Shown: positions 16,826-26,851 of the stretch, piece after piece
Position numbering within the stretch: the stretch's first letter is position 1
Layout: each line of letters opens with the position of its first letter
NCBI RefSeq assembly: GCF_000224335.1
Contig: NZ_AFXZ01000069.1
Coordinates: 1 to 45,926, forward strand
DNA from: Bizionia argentinensis JUB59
Lineage (GTDB): Bacteria; Bacteroidota; Bacteroidia; Flavobacteriales; Flavobacteriaceae
Length of the DNA: 45,926 nucleotides
Direction: 5' to 3'
Notes under the pieces: model-generated
The model's database searches: none
Seen by the model: only the letters and a program-made list of their open reading frames with translations
Told to the model about the DNA's origin: nothing
Program-made: the position numbers and the translations under genes

Positions 16826-18154
16826 TTATTCCTCTAATACTATTTCATCTCCCGAATTTTCTTTTGGAAGGCTATATCGAAGAATTATATACCCTGAAAT
16901 AGCAGCTATTACGGAGGCAATAAGAATTCCTATTTTAGCAGAGTCAATGTATTGTGGTGTTGTCATAAAAGCTAAACTAGTAATGAAGATAGCCATAGTA
17001 AAACCAATACCTGCCAAAAATGATACACCAATTATTTGCATTTTTGTTATACTATCAGGCACTGTAATAATTTTAAGTTTTTTCGCTACAAACACAATTA
17101 GCGGTATACCAATACCTTTACCAAGAACTAAAGCAATAATAATATGTACGGTTAAAGCTAAATCTATTTCAACATCGCTACTAATCATCACACCGGCATT
17201 TGCTAAAGCAAAAACAGGAATAACTAGATAGGCAACCCAGCCATGTAACTTATGTTCTAAAAGTTGTAAAGGCGATTTGAATTTTTTAGACCAATTATCT
17301 AAAGATCCTATTTGCGCAAGCTGTTGTTTAGATAGAATTGGTTCATTTAATACGTCAGCCTTTTTCATATTCTCATAAACCACTTCTAAATTATTTAAAA
17401 ATGCTTCTGTTTGAATTTTTTGCCTGACCGGTACTGAAAAAGCTAATAAAATTCCTGCAACCGTAGGATGTATTCCTGATTTTAAAAATAAAACCCAAAC
17501 AGCACAAGCAACAATAAACAAAAAGATTGGAGAGTATTGCCCCTTGTAAGAAAGATAATAAACCAAACCTAGTAATAATGCTGCAATAAGCAATAAGGTA
17601 AGGTTAATAGTTCCACTATAAAAAACAGCAATTACTAAAACGGCACCTATATCATCTACAATAGCGAAAGCCGTTAAAAATATTTTTAAACTCAATGGTA
17701 CGCGATTTCCAAGTACATTTAAAACGGCCAGTGAGAACGCAATATCTGTAGCCATTGGAATACCCCAACCCTTTAAGGTTTCAGGGTTTTCATTTAACAA
17801 GATGAAAAATAATACAGGAACAATCATACCTCCCAATGCACCAAATAACGGGAAAGCCAATTTTTTCATGGAGTTTAATTCACCAATAATCAATTCCCGT
17901 TTAATTTCTAAACCAATTAGGAAAAAGAAAATAGCCATTAAACCATCGTTAACCCAAAGTATCAAGGGTTTTTTAAATTCAAAGGAGTCCGTAACGATTC
18001 CAAGTTCGTATTGCCAAAGCGCTTGATAACTCCCTGCAAATCCAGAGTTAGCCCAAACAATTGCGGTTATAGTTGCTAGTAGGAGTAAAATACCACTAAA
18101 ACTTTCTATTTTAATAAATTTTTGAAGGGGTGTAAGTAATACTTTTTTTAGCAT
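16826..18154 (-). CDS. nhaA: NhaA Na+/H+ antiporter
   Basis: An inner-membrane antiporter that extrudes sodium in exchange for protons, useful in a marine or variable-salt setting. From the ATG at 18154 it is 442 residues with about 12 membrane segments. The paired ion-binding aspartates are Asp167/Asp168 (FAIVDDIGAVLVIAVFYS). The helix-IV aspartate is Asp137 (MATDIAFSLAV), and FFFLIGLEIKRELIIGEL is the typical pH-sensor-side motif. The frame extends to a TTG at 18172, but ATG fits both the family N-terminus and the -7 box upstream. It is a single gene with a terminator shared with the efflux operon. Confidence 0.93.
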   Translation of the reverse strand: MLKKVLLTPLQKFIKIESFSGILLLLATITAIVWANSGFAGSYQALWQYELGIVTDSFEFKKPLILWVNDGLMAIFFFLIGLEIKRELIIGELNSMKKLAFPLFGALGGMIVPVLFFILLNENPETLKGWGIPMATDIAFSLAVLNVLGNRVPLSLKIFLTAFAIVDDIGAVLVIAVFYSGTINLTLLLIAALLLGLVYYLSYKGQYSPIFLFIVACAVWVLFLKSGIHPTVAGILLAFSVPVRQKIQTEAFLNNLEVVYENMKKADVLNEPILSKQQLAQIGSLDNWSKKFKSPLQLLEHKLHGWVAYLVIPVFALANAGVMISSDVEIDLALTVHIIIALVLGKGIGIPLIVFVAKKLKIITVPDSITKMQIIGVSFLAGIGFTMAIFITSLAFMTTPQYIDSAKIGILIASVIAAISGYIILRYSLPKENSGDEIVLEE

Positions 18155-18186
18155 AGATAGGGTTTCGGTCAATAATTAGATAATAT

Positions 18187-18194
18187 CAAATATA
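18187..18194 (-). promoter_or_regulatory. Candidate -7 box of nhaA
   Basis: On the minus strand TATATTTG matches TAnnTTTG, 32 bases before the ATG. An upstream TTG lies only 14 bases away, short of the usual spacing. Confidence 0.35.
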
Positions 18195-18336
18195 AAGTAT
18201 TGAAGTTTCAAAAGTGAATAAAAACGTCTATTTTAATATATATTTAAGAAATCGCTATTCAAAAGCCTTTAAATGTTAAAAAAAACATAATTATTGTGCT
18301 ATTAACTGTTATAGTTAATTTTAAAACATATAACAC

Positions 18337-19500
18337 TTAACTAACTTTTTTGCTATATAACACTTGAGTAATAGCCATAGCGCCTGTAATTCCAAGACCT
18401 AATAATGAAACACCAGTCCAATTATAGTATTGCCAAGCAACTGCCCCCAAAGTTGTACCTAGTGAACCTCCGATAAAAAAACTTACCATATAGATGGTAT
18501 TTACCCGATTTCTAGCTTCTTCATTTTTAGAGAAAATAATATTCTGATTGGTAATATGTATTCCTTGCATTCCTAAATCGATAAGAATAACGCCTATAAT
18601 TAACCCAACAAGAGATTGTGCAGAAAATAAGAATATAGACCAAGAAATAATAAGTAGAACAATACCAAAAGCAATTAGTTTATTTTTACTGACTTTATTA
18701 TTTAATTTCCCTATAACAGTTGCACCCAAAGCTCCTGCAATACCAAACAAACCAAATAATCCTGTTATACTGCTTCCGTAGCCAAAGGAATCTTCCATTA
18801 AAAATACCAAGGTCGTCCAAAACACACTTAAACCTCCAAATGCTAATGCACCACGTAAGGAGGCTAATCGTAAAGCTGGTTCTGTTTTGAAGTAAAACCA
18901 TATGGATTTCATGAGACTTGAATAAGTGCCAGTATAGGTTGGCGTAATTTTTGGTAACTTAACGGTTAGAATAACAAACAGAACAATCATTACAACAGCT
19001 GCTCCGAAATAAACATAGCGCCAGCCAAATTGTTCACCAATAAAACCGCTTAAAACGCGACTACCTAAAATACCAATAAGCAAACCACTCATAACAATTC
19101 CAATGGCTCTACCTCTTCCAGCATCATTAGATAATTGCGCAGCCATAGGAACAAAGAGCTGCGGGATAGACGATGTAAAGCCTACTATAAAACTACTAAT
19201 TATTAACAGCGTTAGAGAGCTTGACATTGCAACTGCGAACAAAGCAATAATCAGGATTGTAAAGTCGATTTTAAGTATTTTATGATTAGCAATTTTATCA
19301 CCTAAAGGAATAATAAAAAGCAAACCGAAAGCGAATCCCAATTGTGTAGATAATGCCACATTACTAACTGCAGATTCCGTGACATCAAAGGTTACAGAAA
19401 TTAAATGCAATAATGGTTGATTATAATACAAGTTGGCAACAACAAGTCCTGCCGAAATACTCATTAAATATAATACAGAGTTAGATAAGGGTGTTTTCAT
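18337..19500 (-). CDS. MFS transporter (drug-efflux type)
   Basis: A 387-residue, 12-helix major facilitator protein. The N-terminal NLYYNQPLLHLIS, and LGDKIANHKILK between helices 2 and 3, are typical of the DHA1-like exporters containing a YNQPLL motif. The substrate is unknown. It lies 57 bases downstream of the YeiH-family gene on the same strand, so the two may be co-transcribed, with this one second. I see no terminator with a T run after it before nhaA, only a short TTAACT/AGTTAA inverted repeat at 18302-18318. Confidence 0.88.
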   Translation of the reverse strand: MKTPLSNSVLYLMSISAGLVVANLYYNQPLLHLISVTFDVTESAVSNVALSTQLGFAFGLLFIIPLGDKIANHKILKIDFTILIIALFAVAMSSSLTLLIISSFIVGFTSSIPQLFVPMAAQLSNDAGRGRAIGIVMSGLLIGILGSRVLSGFIGEQFGWRYVYFGAAVVMIVLFVILTVKLPKITPTYTGTYSSLMKSIWFYFKTEPALRLASLRGALAFGGLSVFWTTLVFLMEDSFGYGSSITGLFGLFGIAGALGATVIGKLNNKVSKNKLIAFGIVLLIISWSIFLFSAQSLVGLIIGVILIDLGMQGIHITNQNIIFSKNEEARNRVNTIYMVSFFIGGSLGTTLGAVAWQYYNWTGVSLLGLGITGAMAITQVLYSKKVS

Positions 19501-19557
19501 TTAGTTTTAAGTGGATTTCCGCAATACAGTTTTACTTGTAATTTATTTCCTGAATTA

Positions 19558-20472
19558 TTATGTATTCATAATAAATGTGAGGGATCCAATTGAAATAAAT
19601 ACCCAAAGAATAATACCAAGTGCAAAGGGTTTAAAACCAGTTTCCTTAATTTGTTTAACCGATAAGGTTGTTCCTACTAAAAATAGTGTAACAATTAATA
19701 AACGTTTAGATATGGTAGTAATAGTTCCTGTTAACAATTCTGGTAAGGGTAAATAACTATTCATTAGGATTGCGATTACAAAATATAAAATAAACCATGG
19801 AATTTTTATTTTACCATCTTTAGATTTAAACATGAACATAGATAAAATAGACACGGGAATAATCCAAAGTGTTCGTGCTAATTTTACGGTAGTTGCCACG
19901 CGTAAAGCTTCATCCCCAAAAGTTAAAGCTGCACCAACAACCGAACTGGTATCATGAATAGCGATTGCTGCCCATAAACCAAATTGTTCTTGGGTGAGTG
20001 CGAAAAATTCGCCGATACTTGGAAATATAAATAATGCAATGGAGTTTAATAAAAATACAACGCCCAAAGCAACCGAAATAATTTTAGGTTTAGCTTGAAT
20101 TACTGGTGCAACGGCTGCAATAGCACTACCCCCACAAATAGAGGTTCCTGATGAAATTAAATGCCCCAACTTTAAATCTATATTTAAAAGGCGCGTTAAA
20201 AGCCATCCTAAACTCAATGTAGCAACAATAGATAGGAAGGTTAAAAGTAACCCTTCCCTACCCGTTTTTAATGTTTCCATGAAAAACATACCAAAACCTA
20301 AACCAACAATGGAAATTTTTAATAAGTGCTGAATCCCTAATTGACGTATTTTCTCGAAAACATCACCAAAAACAAGCGTAAAAACAAAGCCTAATATTAA
20401 TGCAACTGGACTGCTAACATATCCGCTTAAACATAGTGCTACGCATAAAACGAAAAGTACTTTTTTAATCAT
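19558..20472 (-). CDS. yeiH: YeiH-family (UPF0324) membrane protein, putative sulfate exporter
   Basis: A 304-residue protein of about ten hydrophobic segments. Family landmarks are HLISSGTSICGGSAIAAVAP (about 103-122) and AAIAIHDTSSVVGAALTFGD (about 168-187). The family is annotated as putative sulfate exporter in databases, with thin biochemical support. The ATG at 20472 is preceded by an exact AGGAGG at five bases, rare in this phylum. It heads a probable two-gene unit with the MFS transporter. A link to sulfur metabolism is family-based inference; no sulfur gene is nearby. Confidence 0.88.
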   Translation of the reverse strand: MIKKVLFVLCVALCLSGYVSSPVALILGFVFTLVFGDVFEKIRQLGIQHLLKISIVGLGFGMFFMETLKTGREGLLLTFLSIVATLSLGWLLTRLLNIDLKLGHLISSGTSICGGSAIAAVAPVIQAKPKIISVALGVVFLLNSIALFIFPSIGEFFALTQEQFGLWAAIAIHDTSSVVGAALTFGDEALRVATTVKLARTLWIIPVSILSMFMFKSKDGKIKIPWFILYFVIAILMNSYLPLPELLTGTITTISKRLLIVTLFLVGTTLSVKQIKETGFKPFALGIILWVFISIGSLTFIMNT

Positions 20473-20504
20473 TTCTACCTCCTATTTATATGGTTACAAA
20501 GATA
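20473..20504 (-). promoter_or_regulatory. YeiH promoter -7 box and strong Shine-Dalgarno
   Basis: Minus strand: TATCTTTG at 20497-20504 fits the TAnnTTTG -7 box, and AGGAGG at 20478-20483 lies five bases before the ATG. The Shine-Dalgarno is unusual, since Bacteroidota genes mostly lack one. No clear -33 TTG at the right distance. Confidence 0.5.
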
Positions 20505-20676
20505 TCACGTTTTTCAAGTTTTAAAATTGATTTAAGGCAACGTTTTGTTAAAGTTTGGCTCATTCAGCACTGTAATGCGACCGATGAAATATTTAAATAA
20601 GCTGGCGTTATATTAAGGCCTATTTTAAGCAGTATTTAGGTTTTTTTTTTAAAATAGCTTCACATTATGAAATCTC

Positions 20677-20714
20677 AAAAAAAATAAAAAAACCAGAGCG
20701 ATAATTTGCTCTGG
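20677..20714 (-). terminator. Terminator of the fecR-susCD operon
   Basis: Minus strand: CCAGAGC (7 bp) pairs across an 8-base loop and runs into a long T tract. It lies about 40 bases after the stop of the TlpA-like lipoprotein gene. Confidence 0.85.
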
Positions 20715-20752
20715 CTTTTCTAGTAATTGCTATTAATTATTAAAACGACAAA

Positions 20753-21787
20753 TTAAAGATCTAACGTGTTTAATAATGTTGTTAACTTCTCTTCAGAAGG
20801 TCTTGGTGCATCATAAGTGACAATATTCCCTTCAGGATCTAATAAAATAAATCTTGGAATTCCGTAAATATAATAATCAACAAAAAACTGGGATTCAATA
20901 GCGTTATCGGCTAATAGCTGAACACCATGTAAATTTTTATCGACAATCATTTTACGCCACTTATCTTCATCCTTCATCTGATCGGCAGAGATACTTAAAA
21001 ATGTGATGTTTTTTCCTTCAAACTCCTTTTCTACTTTTTGTAAAAATGGAATTTCATAAATACAAGGCACACACCATGTTGCCCAAACATCAATGTATAC
21101 GTAGCTTCCTTTAAAGTCTGCTAAAGAAGAGGTTCCACCTGCATAATTTTTAAAATCTAAAAAATTCGGTGAAGGGTTTCCTTTTCCTAATTTGCTATTA
21201 ATTTCTAATTGCTCTTTGTGCTGCGCAATCATATTCGTTTCAAACTCTTCCATGCCCGCTTTTTCTTCCGCTACAAATGAAGAATCTAACGTTGCCGATT
21301 TACTTTCTAATTCAGAATTAAAATCAGCAAGAAACTTATCAGTTGTTGTTTTAAACTCGTCTTCAGGTAATCCTAAATAGTTTTTATAATCTTTACCAAA
21401 AAGACCACTAATATGCTTGCCTTTATATTTTAGAAAGTTATTTTCTTCTTCACCTTTCCCTGAAAATGTAATGGTTTTCTGAATTTCTTCAGCATCAAAA
21501 TCTATCTTAAGGTCCATATCATTTTTAAGGTACAATGTAAAAACGTTTCCATAGACCGCATTAAACATGTTTGGCTCTTCCAATTTTAGTGTATCTCTAA
21601 AGTTTCCTTTATCATCCAGTTCAAGCATCATAGATAATGACGTTTCCGGATTGTACAATCTTAAACTGATACTATCCTTTGCATTTTTAACTGAACCGTG
21701 AATGACTGCGTAATCTTTAGGCGGTTGTTCGTTTTTACCACATGATGCAACTAAGCAAACTAGGGCTATTATTAATAGTTTTTTCAT
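20753..21787 (-). CDS. TlpA/thioredoxin-fold lipoprotein with DUF4369-like N-terminal domain
   Basis: A 344-residue periplasm- or membrane-facing lipoprotein (lipobox LVASC, Cys16). Residues about 27-125 resemble the DUF4369 domain common before thioredoxin domains in Bacteroidota. A charged helical linker (about 135-195) follows. The TlpA/AhpC-TSA domain (about 205-344) has the redox motif WATWCVPC (Cys239/Cys242) and a cis-proline region (IYGIPRFILLD). It should be a thiol-disulfide oxidoreductase. It is the last gene of the SusCD operon, 28 bases after susD, which suggests it acts on imported or surface proteins of this system. Its target is unknown. Confidence 0.88.
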   Translation of the reverse strand: MKKLLIIALVCLVASCGKNEQPPKDYAVIHGSVKNAKDSISLRLYNPETSLSMMLELDDKGNFRDTLKLEEPNMFNAVYGNVFTLYLKNDMDLKIDFDAEEIQKTITFSGKGEEENNFLKYKGKHISGLFGKDYKNYLGLPEDEFKTTTDKFLADFNSELESKSATLDSSFVAEEKAGMEEFETNMIAQHKEQLEINSKLGKGNPSPNFLDFKNYAGGTSSLADFKGSYVYIDVWATWCVPCIYEIPFLQKVEKEFEGKNITFLSISADQMKDEDKWRKMIVDKNLHGVQLLADNAIESQFFVDYYIYGIPRFILLDPEGNIVTYDAPRPSEEKLTTLLNTLDL

Positions 21788-21815
21788 AATTATAGTGTTT
21801 TAACAATTTTTAAAA

Positions 21816-23225
21816 TTAATATCCTGGATTTTGTGTAACGGTTGAATTTCCAATAATAACTTGGGCTGGAATTGGTAATACAAACTGATTATTATTGATA
21901 ATTGATGGTTTTATAACAGTAGCATCTATATTCCCAAGAATATCATAACGCACCACATCAAACCAAGACTCGCCATTTTCGAAAAACAATTCTAAAAGTT
22001 TTTCTTGACGGATATCTTCTAATAAAGTTGGTGCATCTGTTAATGTTTTAGCCGTTACAGTAGCACGAGAACGAATAGCGTTTAAGCTTGTTAAAGCTAA
22101 TGTTAAATCACCTCCAACCCGTCTGGCTTCTGCTTCTGCATGAATTAAATACATTTCGCCTAAACGCAAGTGATACATGGTGTTATTTCTTGATGTTGAG
22201 AAATTAGCAAACGGATATTTTCCTTGTTGATTAGCGCCTTTTGTTCCTGTAGAATAAGCGAAGCTAAAACGCGGATCGTAATTTGCACCGTTACCATTTA
22301 AATCACCATCTGTAGCGGTTCCTACTTGCGCATCAGCTACAGCTTCTAAATTAGTACTGTAAGAAGTTTGATTTATTAAATTCATATTAGTACCACCTTC
22401 AGAACCTGTACCAGAAAATGGTGCATATATAACTTCAGTGGAATTAAAACTATTGGTGAAAATATCGCTATAACTTAATTCAAGTGAATAGCCTTCGCTG
22501 TTATTAATAACCTGATCAGCCAATGTTGCAGCTAATTCATACTCATTCATATATAAATATACTTTCGCTAATAAGGCTTTAGAGGCCAAACTACCTGTAA
22601 TAAAGTGATCGACAAACTGTGCCCCGTTATCTATTCCAAACTGTAAATCGGAAACAATTACGTTATAAACATCTTGAACCGAATTTCTAGGGTTTGCTTC
22701 AATCTCCGCGGCAAATGTGGTACGAACAACTATACCATTTGATGAGTTTACATCATAGAATTCTCCAAAATACCTTAACAGGTTAAAATGCGCAAAGGCA
22801 CGTTGAAATTTAGTTTGCGCTAAAATCTCATTTTTACGTGATTCAGAAATACCAATGGCTTTCCCAGCTTCCAGCTCTTGAATTATAAAATTACTTAAAT
22901 TAATAATTTTATAATGTCCATTATAAACACCTGATAAAAAATCGTTTTCTACAGGTACTTCATTGGTATTAAAACCACGATTTCCTGTTAAAAAACCGGT
23001 TATGCGTCCTTCATTTCCATATGCTGCTAAATGCAACGGAAAGAAGTTGACATCGAAAGCGCGACCTAAATCATACACCCCATTTAATGCTAACTGTGCT
23101 GTAGCTTCATTAGCAATAGCATCTTCAGTTGTTAACTGATTTACAGGTTGAATATCATCAATACTACAACTAAAAACCGTGACGGCGAGTATTGAAAAAA
23201 CAATTGTTTTTATATATATTTTCAT
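21816..23225 (-). CDS. SusD/RagB-family outer-membrane substrate-binding lipoprotein
   Basis: The surface lipoprotein lid that captures ligand for the adjacent SusC channel. The 469 residues begin with a lipoprotein signal (lipobox VFSC, Cys20). SusD-like TPR helices follow (for example ILAQTKFQRAFAHFNLLRYFG and GSLASKALLAKVYLYMNEYELAATLADQVI). The C-terminal RagB region contains LRLGEMYLIHAEAEAR and IRQEKLLELFFENGESWFDV. It starts 12 bases after susC ends, so the pair is co-translated. The ligand class cannot be predicted: no glycoside hydrolase, peptidase or sulfatase lies in the operon. Confidence 0.93.
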   Translation of the reverse strand: MKIYIKTIVFSILAVTVFSCSIDDIQPVNQLTTEDAIANEATAQLALNGVYDLGRAFDVNFFPLHLAAYGNEGRITGFLTGNRGFNTNEVPVENDFLSGVYNGHYKIINLSNFIIQELEAGKAIGISESRKNEILAQTKFQRAFAHFNLLRYFGEFYDVNSSNGIVVRTTFAAEIEANPRNSVQDVYNVIVSDLQFGIDNGAQFVDHFITGSLASKALLAKVYLYMNEYELAATLADQVINNSEGYSLELSYSDIFTNSFNSTEVIYAPFSGTGSEGGTNMNLINQTSYSTNLEAVADAQVGTATDGDLNGNGANYDPRFSFAYSTGTKGANQQGKYPFANFSTSRNNTMYHLRLGEMYLIHAEAEARRVGGDLTLALTSLNAIRSRATVTAKTLTDAPTLLEDIRQEKLLELFFENGESWFDVVRYDILGNIDATVIKPSIINNNQFVLPIPAQVIIGNSTVTQNPGY

Positions 23226-23237
23226 CTTTATTATCTT

Positions 23238-26200
23238 TTAGAATTGCATTTGAATACCTAATGAAACTGATTTTGCTAATGGATACGGATCTTCGTTTGA
23301 AGTTTGATCTGAAATAGTACCACGTTCTGATAATGCTTCTGGATCTATACCTGGAAACTTTGTCCATGTAAATAAGTTAGTTCCTGTAATCATTAATCGC
23401 GCACTTTCTACACCGACTTTCTTCATTAAATCACGATCAAAACTGTAGCTTAACTGTAAACTTTTTAATCGTAAATAAGACGTATCGTATAAATAACGAT
23501 CAGACATACGTGAGCTTTCTGATGGATCAAAATATAAGGCTCTTGCATAACGTGCATCAGTATTTTCTGGTGTCCACGTATTTAAAGCATACTCGCTATA
23601 TTTGTTTTCACCTAGAGAGTTAAATACGCCGCGTCCAATAGCATTCCACGATGCTTCTGCTCCAACTGAATATTGAAAGAAAGCAGATACTGAAAAGTTT
23701 TTGTAAACAAACGTATTAGAAAAACCTCCGAAGAAATCTGGCTCAATATTACCAATTATCGTTCTATCAGCCGATGTAATTTCACCATCGCCATTTGTAT
23801 CTTCAAACATATAATCTCCTGCGCCTGTTGATTGCTGGTCGTAAAAACCATTTGGTGAAGACGCATTAAGTGCATCTACTTCATCTTGCGATTGGAAGAT
23901 TTTTGCTACTTTATAACCTTTAATAGTTCCAACAGGTTCACCTTCTATGAAATAATCCAATAAAAATTGATTAATATTAGAACCGTTTATTTTAGTCAAT
24001 TCATTTCTATTAAATGCCCAGTTTACATTGGCAGACCACGTAAAATCTTCTGTTCTAATAATATCACCCCCTAAACTAACTTCAATACCTTTATTGGTTA
24101 CATCAATAAAGTTAGTATAGAACGTGCTTGGTCCCAATTCTAAAGGAATAGGAGTTTTCACCAAGGCATCCGATGTTTTACGTGAATACGCATCAATATT
24201 ACCACGTAAACGCGAATTAAATAATGCAAAGTCTAAACCAAGATTCACCTCTTCAGTTGTTTCCCAACCAATATTTTCATTCGGAAAAATATCAGATAAA
24301 GTAATAGCAGATTCACCATTATAAACATCACTAGCTGAAGTTGACAGGAACTGGATGTAAGCGAAATCAGCTACATTTGTAGATCCTACACGACCAACAC
24401 TGGCACGTAATCTCAACGTATTTATAAAATCTGAATCCGTTAAAAATTCTTCGTTTGATGCATTCCAACTAGCGGAAAGCGATGGGAAATAAGCTGTTTG
24501 ATTATCCGGACTGAATTTAGAAGACGTATCTGCTCTCCAGTTGATCGTAGCGTTATAACGATTTTTATAACTGTACGTTAAACGCGAGAAAAGTGAGTTT
24601 AAACCAGATTCCAATCGGCTATTAGAATATCCTAGTACATTGGATGCTGATGTGGCATTAATTAAAATTTCTTCATCCGGAAAACCTGAATAAAAACCAC
24701 TAGAGTTATCAAAATTTGTTCGATCCCAAGCAGTACCACCCATAATACTAAAATCATGATTACCAAAATTCCATTTATAGTTAGCGGTTAAGTTAGTCGT
24801 TACGTTTGACACTAATCCTTTAGACTCTAGTAAGTAAGATTCTACTGGTGCAAACACTAAATCTGCTTGACTAATTTTAGGAATAAAAGAACTATTATCC
24901 GTGTAAAAAACAGCAGCATTTACATCGGCCTTTATTTTTAAATCTTTTAATGGTTCAATTTCTATATAGGTGTTTCCAATAAAATTGTATGATTTCTCAT
25001 TTGTTTTATTTTGTAAACGCATTAGTGGATTTGGCTCATACGTTTCAGCAAAACCATAAGCAAAATCTGGTTGCGCATATAATTGACCATTTTCATCATA
25101 AACCGGTAAATCTGGTCTGGCACGGGCAATAGATGAATTTACGGTGTATTCGCCAAATAAATTATCTTGTCCTGATTCCGATTTCACATGACTTAAGTTA
25201 ACGGTACCACCAACGGTTACATAGTCGGAAACATCGGTATCTAAAGATAAACTCGTCGTGTACTGCTCTAATCCATCTCTAACCGTTAACCCCTCTTGAT
25301 CAACAAATGCCAAGCTGAAGTTATAATTAGTATTTTCACTTCCACCAGTTAAACCAACGTTGGCTTGCTTGGTTACGGCAGCACTTCTAAATACAACATC
25401 GCTCCAATCTGTATTAGATTTTCCGAAGTAATCTTCACGTAAACCTGTATAATTAACTGTAAACGTATTAAAATCTAAATCTACGTTACCAATATTATCT
25501 AAATCGAATGCGAAAAATGGATCTAACTGACCAGCATTCATAGCATTTACACTATTGTTAATTAATAAACTGTAATAGTCACGATATTGATTAGCATCTA
25601 AAACATTACTTGTATTTATAGGCTTAGCAAAGGTTGTGGTATAAGAGAAATTAATCTTTGGATCATTATTACGTTTTCCTTTTTTGGTTTGAATGATAAT
25701 AACACCATTCGCACCACGTGAACCGTAAATAGACGTTGACGCCGCATCCTTTAGGATATCAAAACTTTCAATATCGTTTGGATTAATTGTTAACAAAGGA
25801 CTAGCACCTTGAAGCGTTTCCTGATTAAAAGGAACACCATCAATAACATATAACGGTTGGTTTAATCCACCTGTCAAGCCTGCCGAAAGCGGCGAAGTAA
25901 CCCCACGAATGTTTAAACGAACTGGAGAACCTGGACGTCCTGAAGGTTGCGATACTTGAACACCTTTAACAAGGCCACCAAGTGCGCGATCAAAACCAAC
26001 AGATCCAGTTGCTGCTTGAACAATATCGTCCGATTTAATAGAAGAAACAGCGCCAGTAACATTTTCACGTTTTTGTTTCCCGTAACCTATTAAAACAATT
26101 TCCTCTAATTGACTCAAATCTTCTTTTAAAGTAACATTAATAACAGTTTGAGAGCCAATAACTATGCGTTCTGTTTGGTATGCTAAAGAGGAAACCACTA

Positions 26201-26759
26201 TAACTTTATGTTCAGGGTCCAGTAAAAGCTTATAGATTCCTTCAAAATTAGTAACGGTTCCTTTTTGCGTTCCTTCAATAATAACACTAACACCCGGAAT
26301 TGGAAATCCATTAGAGTCTAATATCGAACCTTCCAACTCACGTTGTTGTATTAGCGGTTTTTTTGAATTGTTTGAAGTCTGAATAGGATTTTGAACTTCA
26401 AGTTTTTTTAGAACAATCTGACTTCCGAAAAACTGAAAAGAAATGCCTTTTTCTAGGAATAGTTGTTCTAATAAATCAATAACAGGCATTTTTTCAACAT
26501 GTAAAGAAACGGTCTGATTTACATTTAACTCTGTACTGTTGTAAAAGAAATGTAAATCGGTTTGCGTTTCAATTTCTTGAAAAACTTGGGTTAAAGAGGC
26601 GTTGTCGGCTGATAAAGTCACTTTCTGTTTCTGTCCATAACTCGTATGCGCACTAATTTGCGCAAGACTAATAAATACAAAGAGTATCGTAAATTTCATC
26701 TTAAGATGTGATTGGTTTAAAATGCACGTTAGTACATTTCTAATTCGTTGTTTTTTCAT
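23238..26759 (-). CDS. SusC/RagA-family TonB-dependent transporter with STN signalling domain
   Basis: An outer-membrane TonB-dependent importer, 1173 residues from the ATG at 26759 (MKKQRIRNVLTC). An extra 14 codons upstream look non-native. Order: long basic leader and signal peptide (to about 42), STN domain (about 45-112, LTQVFQEIETQTDLHFFYNS), carboxypeptidase-regulatory-like beta domain (about 133-215), TonB-box-like LEEIVLIGYGKQK, plug with the SusC signature SIYGSRGANGVIIIQTKKGK, then a barrel ending in an aromatic residue (MQF). The STN domain marks it as a transducer that talks to FecR. Ligand unknown. It is second in the unit after fecR. Confidence 0.95.
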   Translation of the reverse strand: MKKQRIRNVLTCILNQSHLKMKFTILFVFISLAQISAHTSYGQKQKVTLSADNASLTQVFQEIETQTDLHFFYNSTELNVNQTVSLHVEKMPVIDLLEQLFLEKGISFQFFGSQIVLKKLEVQNPIQTSNNSKKPLIQQRELEGSILDSNGFPIPGVSVIIEGTQKGTVTNFEGIYKLLLDPEHKVIVVSSLAYQTERIVIGSQTVINVTLKEDLSQLEEIVLIGYGKQKRENVTGAVSSIKSDDIVQAATGSVGFDRALGGLVKGVQVSQPSGRPGSPVRLNIRGVTSPLSAGLTGGLNQPLYVIDGVPFNQETLQGASPLLTINPNDIESFDILKDAASTSIYGSRGANGVIIIQTKKGKRNNDPKINFSYTTTFAKPINTSNVLDANQYRDYYSLLINNSVNAMNAGQLDPFFAFDLDNIGNVDLDFNTFTVNYTGLREDYFGKSNTDWSDVVFRSAAVTKQANVGLTGGSENTNYNFSLAFVDQEGLTVRDGLEQYTTSLSLDTDVSDYVTVGGTVNLSHVKSESGQDNLFGEYTVNSSIARARPDLPVYDENGQLYAQPDFAYGFAETYEPNPLMRLQNKTNEKSYNFIGNTYIEIEPLKDLKIKADVNAAVFYTDNSSFIPKISQADLVFAPVESYLLESKGLVSNVTTNLTANYKWNFGNHDFSIMGGTAWDRTNFDNSSGFYSGFPDEEILINATSASNVLGYSNSRLESGLNSLFSRLTYSYKNRYNATINWRADTSSKFSPDNQTAYFPSLSASWNASNEEFLTDSDFINTLRLRASVGRVGSTNVADFAYIQFLSTSASDVYNGESAITLSDIFPNENIGWETTEEVNLGLDFALFNSRLRGNIDAYSRKTSDALVKTPIPLELGPSTFYTNFIDVTNKGIEVSLGGDIIRTEDFTWSANVNWAFNRNELTKINGSNINQFLLDYFIEGEPVGTIKGYKVAKIFQSQDEVDALNASSPNGFYDQQSTGAGDYMFEDTNGDGEITSADRTIIGNIEPDFFGGFSNTFVYKNFSVSAFFQYSVGAEASWNAIGRGVFNSLGENKYSEYALNTWTPENTDARYARALYFDPSESSRMSDRYLYDTSYLRLKSLQLSYSFDRDLMKKVGVESARLMITGTNLFTWTKFPGIDPEALSERGTISDQTSNEDPYPLAKSVSLGIQMQF

Positions 26760-26813
26760 AAGTTTACATCGATTTAATTGGTTAACAAACGGTTGAATCA
26801 TTATTGATTAAAG

Positions 26814-26843
26814 GGAAGGTGTTGGCGCATCTTCCTTTTTTTT
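26814..26843. promoter_or_regulatory. Hairpin between fecR and susC
   Basis: GGAAG and CTTCC arms (26814-26818, 26831-26835) enclose an inner TG/CA pair, next to a run of eight T on the plus strand. In the fecR-susC message the hairpin has no T run behind it, so it may be an attenuator or processing site rather than a full terminator. No plus-strand gene ends here. Confidence 0.35.
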
Positions 26844-26851
26844 ATATCCTA

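Noticed and set aside
18302-18318. TTAACT/AGTTAA inverted repeat after the MFS gene as a terminator
   Set aside because: Weak AT-only stem with no T run on the minus strand; kept only as a remark in the MFS entry.
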